A DNA stretch of 64,000 nucleotides from Isoptericola luteus (GTDB lineage: Bacteria > Actinomycetota > Actinomycetes > Actinomycetales > Cellulomonadaceae): the NCBI RefSeq assembly GCF_020297055.1, contig NZ_JAIXCQ010000007.1, forward strand, positions 124,001-188,000, written 5' to 3'. The position numbers and the translations under genes were made by a program. Position 1 is the stretch's first letter. Every line of letters starts with the position of its first letter. The notes under the pieces are model-generated. The model saw only the letters and a program-made list of their open reading frames with translations, did not search any database and was not told the origin of the DNA. Shown one piece after another: positions 8,003 to 16,696 of this stretch.

Positions 8003-10098
8003 GATCGGTCCTCCTTCGATGCCGGGACGGTGGTCTGAGGACGGCCGCCGGAGGCGGCGACGGCGGGCCCGCCGGCGCGCCGCAGGATCGAGGTCGTCGA
8101 GCGGCCCTCGACGTACGGCAGCACGACGACCCGGCCGCCGTGGCGCCGCACGACCTCCGCCTCCGGGAGGTCGGCCTCGCCGTAGTCGCCGCCCTTGACC
8201 CACACGCCGGGTCGCAGCGACTCCAGGGCGGTGCGCGGGTCGTCCTCGTCGAAGACGACGACCTCCGACACGCAGTCGAGGGCAGTCAGCACCCGGGCCC
8301 GGTCGTCCTGGCCGACGACGGGTCGCTCGGGGCCCTTGAGCCGGCGCACCGAGGCGTCGGAGTTGAGCAGGACGACGAGGTGGTCGCCGAGCCGTGCCGC
8401 CGCCTCGAGCGTGGCGACGTGCCCCGCGTGCAGCAGGTCGAAGCACCCGCCGGTGGCCACGACGGTGCCGCCGGAGGCACCGAGCCGGGCGACGACGTCG
8501 GCGAGGTGGTGAGACGGTCCGGTGGCGGGCGCGGCGGCGGGCAGGGGTGCGTCCACCGCCCGCCTGCGGTACGCGTCGGCGCCGCCGGCCGCGACCCAGG
8601 CCGAGGCGGTCGCCACCGCGCCCGGCACGGCGTCCCGCACGGTGCCGCCGTCGACGAGCCGGCACGCCAGCGCGGAGGCGAACCGGTCGCCGGCCCCGCA
8701 CGGGTCGCCCGCCGCGGGATCGGCGGGGACGAAGGTCACCTGGCCGGTCGACCGGGCCAGGTACGCGCCGGTGGCGCCGACGGTGACGCAGACCTCGCCG
8801 ACCTGCCAGGCGTGCGCCAGGTGTTGGGCGAGGGCGCCGGGGTCGTCGCCGCCGGCCGGCAGGCCGAGCGCCTCGGCGGCGGCGACCGCCTCGGCGAGGT
8901 TGGGGGTCACGACCGTGGTCCCGGGCACGGGCGGGCCGCCGCGCGGGTGGGGGTCCCACACGACGACGTGGTCCCGGGCCGCCTCGGTGAGCGCGTCGCG
9001 CACCACTGGGTCGTGGGTGGTGCCCGCGCCGTAGTCCGAGACGAGCACGACGTCCGCCGCGGCGAGCGCCGCCCGCACGTCGTCGCCGGGCACGTCCACC
9101 GGGGCGGCGGGGCCGCCGTCGTCGACGCGCACGATGGTCTGCCCCGCGGAGCGGACGCGGGTCTTGCGACGCGTGGTGCCGTCCTGTGGCAGGGCGACGA
9201 CGCGGACCCGCTCGTCGAGCGCGCGCCGCAGCGCGGCGGCGTCCTGGTCGCGGCCGAACGGCGCCACGAGGACGACGCGCGCGGCGTCGGCGGCGAGCAG
9301 CGCGGTCAGGCCCGCCCCGCCCGGGCTGTGCCGCACGCCCAGGGTGTCGACCACCGGCACCGGCCCGTCGGGGGAGAAGCGGGTGACCTGGCCGTCGACG
9401 TCCCGGTCCAGCACGACGTCGCCGACGACCGCGACGAGCGGCCGGTCGTCGGGCTCGTCGGCCGGCTCCTGACCCTGGACGCGGCGGACGTGCGCGTCGA
9501 CGGCCGCGCAGAGCGCGTGCACCGCGACGAGGTGCAGCTCCTGGACGGCCGACGTCGAAGATCCCTGCACGGCCAGGACGTCGTCGCAGAGGTCGGCGAG
9601 CGTGCACGGTCCGGGACCGGTGAGCGCCCACGTGGTGACGCCGAGCTCGCGCGCCTCCCGGGCCGCCGCCGTGACGTTCGGGCTCTCGCCGGAGGTGGAC
9701 AGCAGCAGCAGGACGTCGCCGGGTCGGCCGTGCGCGGCCACCTGGCGGGCGAACATCTCCTGCACGCCGTAGTCGTTCGCGATTGCCGTGAGGCTCGACG
9801 TCTCCGCGTGCAGGGCGATGGCGGACAGGGGGAGGCGTTCGCCCTCGAACCGGCCCACCAGCTCGGCGGTGAGGTGCTGGGCCTCGGCGGCGCTGCCGCC
9901 GTTGCCGGCCACCAGCAGCCGCCCGCCCGCGAGGGCCGTCTCGGCGAGCCGGCGTCCCCAGCCGGCCAACCGCTGGGCGTCCCCGCCGAGCATGTCCAGC
10001 CCGGTGCGCAGGTCGTGCGCGTGCGCCCGCAGGCCCCGGGCGAGGTCGTCGGTGCCGCCGGTGGTGGCGGCGCCGTCGTCGGACCAGGTGCCGCTCAT
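7999..10098 (-). CDS. gmhA/hldE: GmhA-HldE fusion: heptose isomerase, heptose-phosphate kinase and adenylyltransferase
   Basis: 699 residues with three catalytic modules. Residues 20-205 are a SIS-type sedoheptulose-7-phosphate isomerase (GNGGSA 65-70, SLTAIANDYG, STSGES 134-139, QELHLVAVHALC). Residues 221-510 are a PfkB/HldE kinase (GDVVLDRD, SPDGPVPVV, and DPCGAGDRF with GAGD at 468-471). Residues 548-675 are a nucleotidyltransferase (GCFDLLHAGH 551-560 with the HxGH site, LKGPERPVVG, KGGDY 635-639, RSTTSIL). Known HldE kinase makes heptose-1,7-bisphosphate and the last domain makes ADP-heptose after GmhB dephosphorylation. The GmhB step is encoded three genes upstream. ATGA overlaps on both sides; the ATG start is fixed by the upstream overlap. 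Confidence 0.92.
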   Translation of the reverse strand: MSGTWSDDGAATTGGTDDLARGLRAHAHDLRTGLDMLGGDAQRLAGWGRRLAETALAGGRLLVAGNGGSAAEAQHLTAELVGRFEGERLPLSAIALHAETSSLTAIANDYGVQEMFARQVAAHGRPGDVLLLLSTSGESPNVTAAAREARELGVTTWALTGPGPCTLADLCDDVLAVQGSSTSAVQELHLVAVHALCAAVDAHVRRVQGQEPADEPDDRPLVAVVGDVVLDRDVDGQVTRFSPDGPVPVVDTLGVRHSPGGAGLTALLAADAARVVLVAPFGRDQDAAALRRALDERVRVVALPQDGTTRRKTRVRSAGQTIVRVDDGGPAAPVDVPGDDVRAALAAADVVLVSDYGAGTTHDPVVRDALTEAARDHVVVWDPHPRGGPPVPGTTVVTPNLAEAVAAAEALGLPAGGDDPGALAQHLAHAWQVGEVCVTVGATGAYLARSTGQVTFVPADPAAGDPCGAGDRFASALACRLVDGGTVRDAVPGAVATASAWVAAGGADAYRRRAVDAPLPAAAPATGPSHHLADVVARLGASGGTVVATGGCFDLLHAGHVATLEAAARLGDHLVVLLNSDASVRRLKGPERPVVGQDDRARVLTALDCVSEVVVFDEDDPRTALESLRPGVWVKGGDYGEADLPEAEVVRRHGGRVVVLPYVEGRSTTSILRRAGGPAVAASGGRPQTTVPASKEDRS

Positions 10099-11375
10099 CG
10101 GTCGTTCACCGCCCGGACGGTGTCGAGCCCGGCGGCCCCGGCGCCGAGCCCGGTGGTCGCGCCGTCGTGCTCGGCGAGCACGCCCCGGTACGCCGCGGCG
10201 GTGCGCGCGGCGACGCTCGACCAGTCGTAGAGCCGCTCGGCGCGGACCCGGGCCGTGGCACCCAGGCGCTCGCCGAGCGCGGGGTCGTCCTGCAGGCGAC
10301 GCAGGGCCGCCGCGAGCGCCGCGGGGTCGCGCGGCGGCACGAGCAGGCCCGTGCGCCCGTCCACCACGGAGTCGAGCAGGCCGCCCACGGCCGAGCCGAC
10401 CACCGGCCTGCCGCACGCCGCTGCCTCGAGCGGCACGATGCCGAAGGGCTCGTACCAGGGCGTGCAGACGACGACGTCGGCGGCGTGCATGAGGTCCTGC
10501 ACGTCGTCCTGGTCCACCCCGCCGCGCAGGTGGACCCGGTCCGCCACCCCGAACCGGTCCGCGGCCGCCATCAGACGCCGGGCCTCCGGGTCGCCGCCCA
10601 GGTCGGCGGCTCGCGGACCCCCGACCACCTCGAGCGTCGTCCCCGGAAGCGCCACGAGCGCCTCGACGACGGTCTCGACACCCTTGCGCTCGACGAGCCG
10701 GCCCACCGAGAGCAGCCGCAGGGGGGCGCCCGGCACCCGTGCGGGGCGTCGCGGGCCGGCGGGACGGAAACGACCGACGTCCACGCCGCACGGCACCACC
10801 TCCACGCGCTCCGGCGCGGCGCCGAGGGCCACGAGCTCGGCCACCTCGTCCTGGCACGTGGCGACGATCCGGTCGACGGCGCGGCACAGCAGCCGCTCGC
10901 GTGCCACCCGCTCGGGCGGGCTGGTGTCCTGGGCTCCCTGGTGGCGTCGCTTCACGGACCCGAGCGCGTGGAAGGTCTGCACCAGCGGGATGCCGAGGGG
11001 CGGCCCGGACTGCAGGCCCGCGATCCCCGACATCCAGAAGTGGGCGTGCACCACGTCCGGCACCGGGTCCGTGGGCGCCCCGCCGGACCACCGGCGCCGC
11101 AGGTCCGTCCCGAAGGCGCCCATGAACGGCAGCAGGTCGTCCTTCGGCAGCGGCCTGGGCGGCCCGGCGTCGACGTGCACCACCTCGACGCCCTCGGCGA
11201 GAGGCACCCGCTCCGGCAGGTCCGGGTCGTCGCGCCGGGTGTACACCTGCACGGCGTGCCCGTGGGCGCCGAGGCGGGCGGCCAGCGACGCCACGTGCAC
11301 GTTCTGGCCACCGGCGTCCGGCCCGCCGAGAGCGGCGAGCGGGCTGGCGTGCTCGGAGATCATCGCGATCTTCAT
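10095..11375 (-). CDS. Family 4 glycosyltransferase
   Basis: 426 residues, GT-B fold. It starts MKIAMISEHASPLAALGGPDAGGQNVHVASLA, the glycine-rich acceptor loop seen in MshA- and sucrose-phosphate-synthase-like enzymes. VVHAHFWMSG and VQTFHALG follow. The C-lobe has LSVGRLVERKGVETVVEAL and the retaining GT4 EX7E region PWYEPFGIVPLEAAACGRPVV. ATGA overlaps join it to the genes on both sides. A nucleotide-sugar donor is expected, and its identity is not deducible. Its role is probably addition of a further sugar to the heptose-containing glycan. Confidence 0.85.
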   Translation of the reverse strand: MKIAMISEHASPLAALGGPDAGGQNVHVASLAARLGAHGHAVQVYTRRDDPDLPERVPLAEGVEVVHVDAGPPRPLPKDDLLPFMGAFGTDLRRRWSGGAPTDPVPDVVHAHFWMSGIAGLQSGPPLGIPLVQTFHALGSVKRRHQGAQDTSPPERVARERLLCRAVDRIVATCQDEVAELVALGAAPERVEVVPCGVDVGRFRPAGPRRPARVPGAPLRLLSVGRLVERKGVETVVEALVALPGTTLEVVGGPRAADLGGDPEARRLMAAADRFGVADRVHLRGGVDQDDVQDLMHAADVVVCTPWYEPFGIVPLEAAACGRPVVGSAVGGLLDSVVDGRTGLLVPPRDPAALAAALRRLQDDPALGERLGATARVRAERLYDWSSVAARTAAAYRGVLAEHDGATTGLGAGAAGLDTVRAVNDR

Positions 11376-12367
11376 GAGGTCACCTCCGTCAGGATCGCGT
11401 CCCAGCGGCGAAGGAACGCGGTGTGCGAGTAGTGCTCCAGGACGTGGGCGCGGGCCGCGTCGCCGTGCGCGCGCGCCTCGTCGGGGTCGTCGAGCCACCG
11501 GCGCGCGGTGGCGACCAGGTCGTCGGGCCGCGCGCTGAGCAGGCCGGCCTCGGGCGGCACCGCCACGGGCGCCTCCGTGGTGGGCAGGGCCAGCACCGGC
11601 ATGCCGAGGGCCATCGCCTCCAGCAGCGAGAGCCCGAGGCTGGTCCAGCGGAAGGGGTGCAGGTAGGCGCGCGACGCCGCGAGCTCGCGGTGCATGGCGT
11701 GCTGCGGGACGTCGTCGTGCAGCCCGTGGGCCGGCCCACGGGCGGGGGCGGCCAGGTGCTCGGCGAGCTTGCCGACGCCCATCCCGTAGACGTCGAGCGG
11801 GACGTGCCGGCCGACCTCGACGAGCACGTCCGTGCCGGCCACGCGCCAGCGGCGCACGGGCTCGTTGACGACCGCGCCGACGCTGCGCCGTCCCCCGGTC
11901 CACAGGTGGCCCGGGTCGGGGACGCCGTGCCGCGCGACGAGGGTGCGCGCGTGGCCCGTGTCCCACATGAGGGCGTTGAACTCGGTGACGTGCACGATCG
12001 GGACGCGGCCCTCCTCGACGACGTCGACGTCCGCCATCGGGTGCCGCGTCGAGGCGGCGTGCCCGGTGGGGGCGTTGTGCTCCACGTACACGGCGGGCAC
12101 GTCCCGGCCGGCGACGAGCCCCGTCCAGCGGCGCAGCAGGTCCGCCTCGTGGGGGCGCTGCAGGACGACGACGTCGATCCCGCCGGCCGCCAGCGCCGCG
12201 AGCCCGGAGGGCGTGGCCTCGCGGACCGTCTCCGGCCAGTCCCAGGTGTCCGCCCGCCCGCGGCCGTCCGGCCCGCGGTCGGGCACCACGGGGACGATGT
12301 ACTCGTGGTCGCCGGCCACGAAGGCCGTGGCCCACGAGCCGTGCACGTGCCAGATCAGCACCCTCAC
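11372..12367 (-). CDS. Glycosyltransferase (GT4/GT1-like, divergent)
   Basis: 331 residues. It opens VRVLIWHVHGSWATAFVAGDHEYIVPVV, a GT-B N-lobe with a HVHG loop. The middle contains VVLQRPHEADLLRRW and VYVEHNAPTG. The C-terminal lobe has ASRAYLHPFRWTSLGLSLLEAMALGMPVLALP, the degenerate EX7E-type donor site. GTG start is fixed by the GTGA overlap with the upstream GT9 gene. The short N-lobe makes it a divergent transferase, and neither donor nor acceptor can be assigned. It is embedded in the heptose operon between a GT9 and a GT4. Confidence 0.75.
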   Translation of the reverse strand: MRVLIWHVHGSWATAFVAGDHEYIVPVVPDRGPDGRGRADTWDWPETVREATPSGLAALAAGGIDVVVLQRPHEADLLRRWTGLVAGRDVPAVYVEHNAPTGHAASTRHPMADVDVVEEGRVPIVHVTEFNALMWDTGHARTLVARHGVPDPGHLWTGGRRSVGAVVNEPVRRWRVAGTDVLVEVGRHVPLDVYGMGVGKLAEHLAAPARGPAHGLHDDVPQHAMHRELAASRAYLHPFRWTSLGLSLLEAMALGMPVLALPTTEAPVAVPPEAGLLSARPDDLVATARRWLDDPDEARAHGDAARAHVLEHYSHTAFLRRWDAILTEVTS

Positions 12368-13443
12368 GCGACCACCGCCCGTGCCCCAGGGGTCGTGCGA
12401 GGCGTGCCCTCCCGCGTCCCGGCCCCGTCCGCGAGCCGTGCCACGGCGTCGGCGACGTGCTCGGCCGGGACGCCCGACAGGCACGTGTGGCCCGGCACGG
12501 GACACTCGCGCGCCCGCGTGCCGCGGCACGGGGCGTCCTGGTCGCCCAGCACCACCACCGGCACGCCCCAGGGAGCCCACCGCTCCAGCGGCACGACGGG
12601 CGCGAACAGGGAGACGACCGGCGTGCCGACCGCGGCGGCCAGGTGGGCGGGCCCGGTGTTCCCGGCCACGACGCAGCGGGCACCGGCCAGCACCGCGGCG
12701 AGCCGGCGCAGGTCCGTGCGCCCGGACAGGTCGGTGGCCCCGCCACCGGCGACGAGCTCGCCCAGCGCGGTCTCCTGCGGGCCGCCCGTCACCACCACGC
12801 GGTGCCCACGGCCGGCGAGGGCCGCGACGACGGCCCGGGCGTCCTCGGGCCCCGGAGCGCGCGCGGGCACGGAGGCCCCGGGGTGCACGACGACGTACGG
12901 CTCGGCGGGCACCAGGGCGCGCACGTCGGGCAGGGGGCCCCGGACGGCCAGCCGTCCGTCGTCGCCGGCCGGGGGGCCGAACCCCGCGGCGCGGGCCAGG
13001 GCGAGCGCCGCCTCGACCTCGTGGAGGCCCTCGGGGCGGTGGTGCCGCACGTCGAGCAGCGACCCGGGATAGTCCTCGCTCGTCGCGGCCACGCGCCCGA
13101 CGCCCGCCGTGCGCAGCAGCAGCGCGGTGGGCAGCGAGCTCTGGTGGAACGACGTGAAGACGACCGCGGTGGCGTACCGGCGGGCGGCGACCGTCTCGAC
13201 GAGCCGGCGCAGCGCGGCGGGGTCGACGGCCGGGGGACGATACCCCGACCACGGCGCGTCGAACGTCAGCACGTCGCGCACGCCGGGCAGCAGGCGGGCG
13301 GCCGCGGCCCCGGCGGGCGACGCCAGCACGTCGACCTGCCCGCCGCGGGCCGCGGCGCCGTGCGCCAGGGCCCGGACCGCCGGCCCGGTGAGCAGGACGT
13401 CGCCGTCGGCGTCGAGGCGCACGGCGAGCACGTCGGCGCTCAC
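12364..13443 (-). CDS. Family 9 glycosyltransferase (heptosyltransferase-like) 2
   Basis: 359 residues. N-lobe VLAVRLDADGDVLLTGPAVRALA carries the R-x-D-x-x-G-D-x-x-L-T-x-P signature of GT9. C-lobe carries PYVVVHPGASVPARAPGPEDARAVV, VVVTGGPQE and CVVAGNTGPAHLAAAVGTPVVSLF, the ADP-heptose binding region of WaaF-like enzymes. Near the C-terminus, CRGTRARECPVPGHTC is a Cys cluster also found in some heptosyltransferases. GTG start overlaps the stop of the GT2-GmhB gene (GTGA). As a likely early heptosyltransferase of the cluster, it pairs with the second GT9 at 6177. Confidence 0.87.
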   Translation of the reverse strand: MSADVLAVRLDADGDVLLTGPAVRALAHGAAARGGQVDVLASPAGAAAARLLPGVRDVLTFDAPWSGYRPPAVDPAALRRLVETVAARRYATAVVFTSFHQSSLPTALLLRTAGVGRVAATSEDYPGSLLDVRHHRPEGLHEVEAALALARAAGFGPPAGDDGRLAVRGPLPDVRALVPAEPYVVVHPGASVPARAPGPEDARAVVAALAGRGHRVVVTGGPQETALGELVAGGGATDLSGRTDLRRLAAVLAGARCVVAGNTGPAHLAAAVGTPVVSLFAPVVPLERWAPWGVPVVVLGDQDAPCRGTRARECPVPGHTCLSGVPAEHVADAVARLADGAGTREGTPRTTPGARAVVA

Positions 13444-15050
13444 CGTGCCGCTCCGCCGGTCGCGTCCGCGGGTGCTGCCAGCCGGTCCTTGAGTGCCTCG
13501 ACGGCGGCGGCGAGGTCCGCGGCGACGAGCGGGGCCGCGGCCACCTCCTGCGGCCGGGTGGCCGGCGTCGGCACGAGCACGGGCGTGGCCCCGGCGGCGA
13601 GCGCCGCGCCCACGTCCGCACCGATGTCACCGATCACCGCGCACCGGTACGGCGGGACGCCGAGGTCTGCCGCGGCGGCGAGCACCAGTCCGGGCCCGGG
13701 CTTGCGGCACGTGCACCCGTGCCCGGGGGTGTGCGGGCACACCTGCCACGTCTCGAAGGCTCCGAGGAAATCCGAGACGCGGGCGTGGACGGTGTCCACC
13801 TGCGCGCGGGTGAGCAGGCCCCGCCCGATGCCGGACTGGTTCGTCACGACGCCGAGACGCACCCCGCGGGCACGGAGGCCGTCGAGCGCCTCGCGCGCGC
13901 CCGGCAGCGGTCGTACGGCCTCCGGGTCCGCGTTGTACGGCTCGTCGTGGACGAGGGTGCCGTCGCGGTCGAGCAGCACGACGTCCAGAGCCGGTGGCCA
14001 CGGCCCGGCAGGCGTCGCGCCGGTCCGCACCGCCACCTCGCCCGCCGCGCGGTGCGCCACGGCGGCGAACGGGATCGCGACGCTGGTCCACGCCATGCGG
14101 CGCAGCTCGGCGGCGAAGACGTCGTCGCCGGGCCGCGGGCCGGGCACCGTGCGCCGGCGCAGCAGGTCGAGCGTGAGCCCGCCCCACGCCGCAGCCCCGG
14201 CCGCGGCCCACCGAGGGCGCCCGGCGAGGGCCCCGGTCACCGCGACGCCCGCGGCCGCCACCGTGCCGACGTGCCGCGCCAGCAGGCCGCGGCCGGTGCG
14301 GGCACGGTCCCGCCATCGCGGGCCGTGCAGGGCGCGCATCAGGGCGTCGTCACGGTTGCCCCGCTGGGCCCGCAGGCTCGCCCCGTCGGCGGCGGGACGC
14401 ACCGGGTGCACCGTCGTCCGGGTGCCGCGCTCCAGCCCCCAGCCGGCCTCCCGCACCCGCAGGGCGAGGTCGGCGTCCTCCCGGTAGGCGCGAGGGAAGC
14501 GCTCGTCGAACCCCGCGACCTCCTCGAGCGCCGCCCGGCGGTACGCCATGTCGGCCGTGGCCCAGGCGGCCCCCTGCAGGCCTGCCGTCCCGCGCTCCCA
14601 GTCGGTGGGCCGGCGCACGGCGGGCAGCGGGACCAGGAGCCGGCCCTGGGTCCCCCCGGTCCGAGGACTGGCGGCGGCGAGGTCCGCGACGAGCTGCCGC
14701 GCCCACCCGGCGGGCAGCTCCACGTCGTCGTCGAGGAAGACCACCCACGGAGCCGACGTCGAGCGCCATCCCGCGTTGCGGGCGGCGGCCGGCCCCCGGC
14801 CGGCGGTGCGCACGACGCGGGCACGCAGCCGGCCTCCCGCGGGTCCCAGGTCGAGCGGCGGGTCGGCCACGTCCCAGCGGCCACGGGCCACGGGACGGTC
14901 GTCGGCCACCACCACCTCGGCCGGACGGTGCGCCGCCGGCAGCCCTCCGGTCGCCCCGTCGAGGGTCTCGAGCAGGCGCACCAGCGACGGACGTCCCACC
15001 GTGGGCACCACGACGGCGTACCGGGGCTCGGCCGCGTCCGGCACCGTCAT
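13440..15050 (-). CDS. GT2 glycosyltransferase fused to GmhB-like heptose bisphosphate phosphatase
   Basis: 536 residues. Residues 9-240 are a family 2 transferase (VVVPTVGRPSL, GPAAARNAGW, FLDDDVELP with the DDD metal site at 107-109, YREDADLALRVREAG). Residues 250-345 are Ala-rich with one or two hydrophobic stretches. Residues 354-520 are a HAD-IIIA phosphatase (DRDGT 361-365, VTNQSGIGRG 402-411, zinc loop CPHTPGHGCTCRKP 438-451, GDIGAD 484-489), the GmhB signature. GmhB removes the 7-phosphate of heptose-1,7-bisphosphate, the step between the two HldE reactions. Start ATG overlaps the carbamoyltransferase stop (ATGA). Histidinol-phosphatase activity is the alternative, but the locus favours heptose. 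Confidence 0.9.
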   Translation of the reverse strand: MTVPDAAEPRYAVVVPTVGRPSLVRLLETLDGATGGLPAAHRPAEVVVADDRPVARGRWDVADPPLDLGPAGGRLRARVVRTAGRGPAAARNAGWRSTSAPWVVFLDDDVELPAGWARQLVADLAAASPRTGGTQGRLLVPLPAVRRPTDWERGTAGLQGAAWATADMAYRRAALEEVAGFDERFPRAYREDADLALRVREAGWGLERGTRTTVHPVRPAADGASLRAQRGNRDDALMRALHGPRWRDRARTGRGLLARHVGTVAAAGVAVTGALAGRPRWAAAGAAAWGGLTLDLLRRRTVPGPRPGDDVFAAELRRMAWTSVAIPFAAVAHRAAGEVAVRTGATPAGPWPPALDVVLLDRDGTLVHDEPYNADPEAVRPLPGAREALDGLRARGVRLGVVTNQSGIGRGLLTRAQVDTVHARVSDFLGAFETWQVCPHTPGHGCTCRKPGPGLVLAAAADLGVPPYRCAVIGDIGADVGAALAAGATPVLVPTPATRPQEVAAAPLVAADLAAAVEALKDRLAAPADATGGAAR

Positions 15051-16696
15051 GGCGTCACCTCCGCGTACAGGTCCGCCCGGCGCACCAGGTGAGGGCCGAG
15101 CACCAGCGCGTCCACGGGAGCGGAACCGAAGAGCTCGAGGGCGTCGCGCGGGTCGTCGACCATGGGGCGCCCGGCCGTGTTGAGGCTGGTGTTCACCACG
15201 ACGGGCAGCCCGGTCCGGGCCTTGAACGCCCGGATCATGGCCTGCAGCCGCGGGTTCGAGTCGTCGACCGTCTGGATGCGCGCCGTGCCGTCCACGTGCA
15301 CCACGGCGGGGATCCGCTCACGCCACGACGGGGCGACGTCGTGCACGAACAGCATGTAGGGGCTCGGCACCGGGCCGCCGGAGAAGATCGTGGGCGCGTC
15401 CTCCAGCAGCACCATCGGCGCCACCGGGCGGAACTGCTCGCGGCCCTTGACGTCGTTGAGCCGCTCCACGTTGTCCGCGCGGCCGGGGTGCGCCAGCAGC
15501 GAGCGGTGGCCCAGCGCTCGCGGGCCGAACTCCGCGCGGCCGTCGAACCAGGCGACCACGCCGTCGTCCGCGAGGATCGCAGCGACCTCACCGGCGTGGT
15601 CGTCCGGCGTCGTGAAGGGCACGCGGGCCGCGCGCAGCGCCGCGGCGAGCTCGTCGGGGGACCAGGACCGGCCGAGCGCGGCGGACCCCATCGGCTCGAC
15701 CGTGTCCCCGCCCTCGGTGGCGATCTGCAGGGCCGCACCGAGCGCCGTGCCCGCGTCGCCCGCGGCGGGCTGCACCCACACCTCGTCGAACGGCGACTCC
15801 CGCCACACGCGCGAGTTGGCGACGCAGTTCAGCGCCGTCCCGCCCGCCATCGTCAGGGCCCCGTCGCCCGTCTGCCCGTGCAGCCAGGTGGCGAGGTCGA
15901 CGAGAACTTCCTCGAGCCGCGTCTGCACGGACGCGGCGAGGTCGGCGTGCGCGCCGCCCCAGGTGCCGTCGTCGGTACGGGGCGGGGCCCAGCGGCTCCA
16001 GTCCGGCGCCAGGGCGACGAACCCGCCGTCGTCGGTGGCGGCCAGCACCTCGCGCAGGTCGTCGAGGAACCGGGGCTCGCCGTACGACGCGAGCGCCATG
16101 ACCTTGTACTCGTCGCTCGAGCGGAGGAACCCCAGGTGCTCGGTGAGGGACTCGTACACGAGGCCGAGCGAGTGGGGCAGCTCCTGGCTCGCCAGCACCT
16201 CGAGCCGGCCGTGGTCGTAGCGCCCGGCGAGGTGCGACGAGCGCTCACCGCGCCCGTCCAGGGACAGGACGCTCGCCGTCGGGAAGGGGGAGGCCAGCGC
16301 CGCGGACGCCGCGTGCGCGATCTCGTGCGGCACGGACCGGACGACCGACCGGTCGAGCCCGGGCAGCGCCGTGGCGAGGAAGTCGGGGGCGCGCTCGGCG
16401 TACCGCACCCGCAGCCAGTCCCACGGGTCGGGCAGGCCCATCTCCTCGGCGGGCTTCGCCAGCGCGGGGTCGAACGAGTAGCCGACGGCGTCGAGGTCCT
16501 GCGGGCGCAGGCCGCCGGCCTCGAGGCACCAGGCCATGGCCTGCTCGGGGAGCTCCCAGGCCGCGAACGGGATGGGCCGCTTGCCGTGCTTGCGACGGGA
16601 GAACCGCTCCTCCTCGGCGGCGGCGACCACGCGGCCGTCGACGACCAGGGCGGCGGAAGGGTCGTGGAACAGGGCGTTGACGCCGAGGACACGCAT
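15047..16696 (-). CDS. NodU/CmcH-family O-carbamoyltransferase
   Basis: 549 residues, usual length for the family. VNALFHDPSAALVVDG (H11) begins the YrdC-like/Kae1-like N-domain, and the metal ligands HEIAH (124-128) follow. FLRSSDEYKVMALASYG, TMAGGTALNCVANSRV, DAGTALGAALQ and GRAEFGPRALGHRSLLA are family hallmarks. The reaction is transfer of a carbamoyl group from carbamoyl phosphate via carbamoyl-adenylate to a hydroxyl. ATG at 16696 follows GAGGAGGG with a 9-nt spacer. It is first in the nine-gene operon. Known relatives carbamoylate Nod factors, antibiotics and, in Pseudomonas, LPS heptose, so a heptose acceptor is a reasonable inference. Confidence 0.9.
   Translation of the reverse strand: MRVLGVNALFHDPSAALVVDGRVVAAAEEERFSRRKHGKRPIPFAAWELPEQAMAWCLEAGGLRPQDLDAVGYSFDPALAKPAEEMGLPDPWDWLRVRYAERAPDFLATALPGLDRSVVRSVPHEIAHAASAALASPFPTASVLSLDGRGERSSHLAGRYDHGRLEVLASQELPHSLGLVYESLTEHLGFLRSSDEYKVMALASYGEPRFLDDLREVLAATDDGGFVALAPDWSRWAPPRTDDGTWGGAHADLAASVQTRLEEVLVDLATWLHGQTGDGALTMAGGTALNCVANSRVWRESPFDEVWVQPAAGDAGTALGAALQIATEGGDTVEPMGSAALGRSWSPDELAAALRAARVPFTTPDDHAGEVAAILADDGVVAWFDGRAEFGPRALGHRSLLAHPGRADNVERLNDVKGREQFRPVAPMVLLEDAPTIFSGGPVPSPYMLFVHDVAPSWRERIPAVVHVDGTARIQTVDDSNPRLQAMIRAFKARTGLPVVVNTSLNTAGRPMVDDPRDALELFGSAPVDALVLGPHLVRRADLYAEVTP

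Noticed and set aside
15250-15265. gggttcgagtcg resembling a tRNA T-loop
   Set aside because: It lies in the coding frame of the carbamoyltransferase and no cloverleaf arms can be formed around it.
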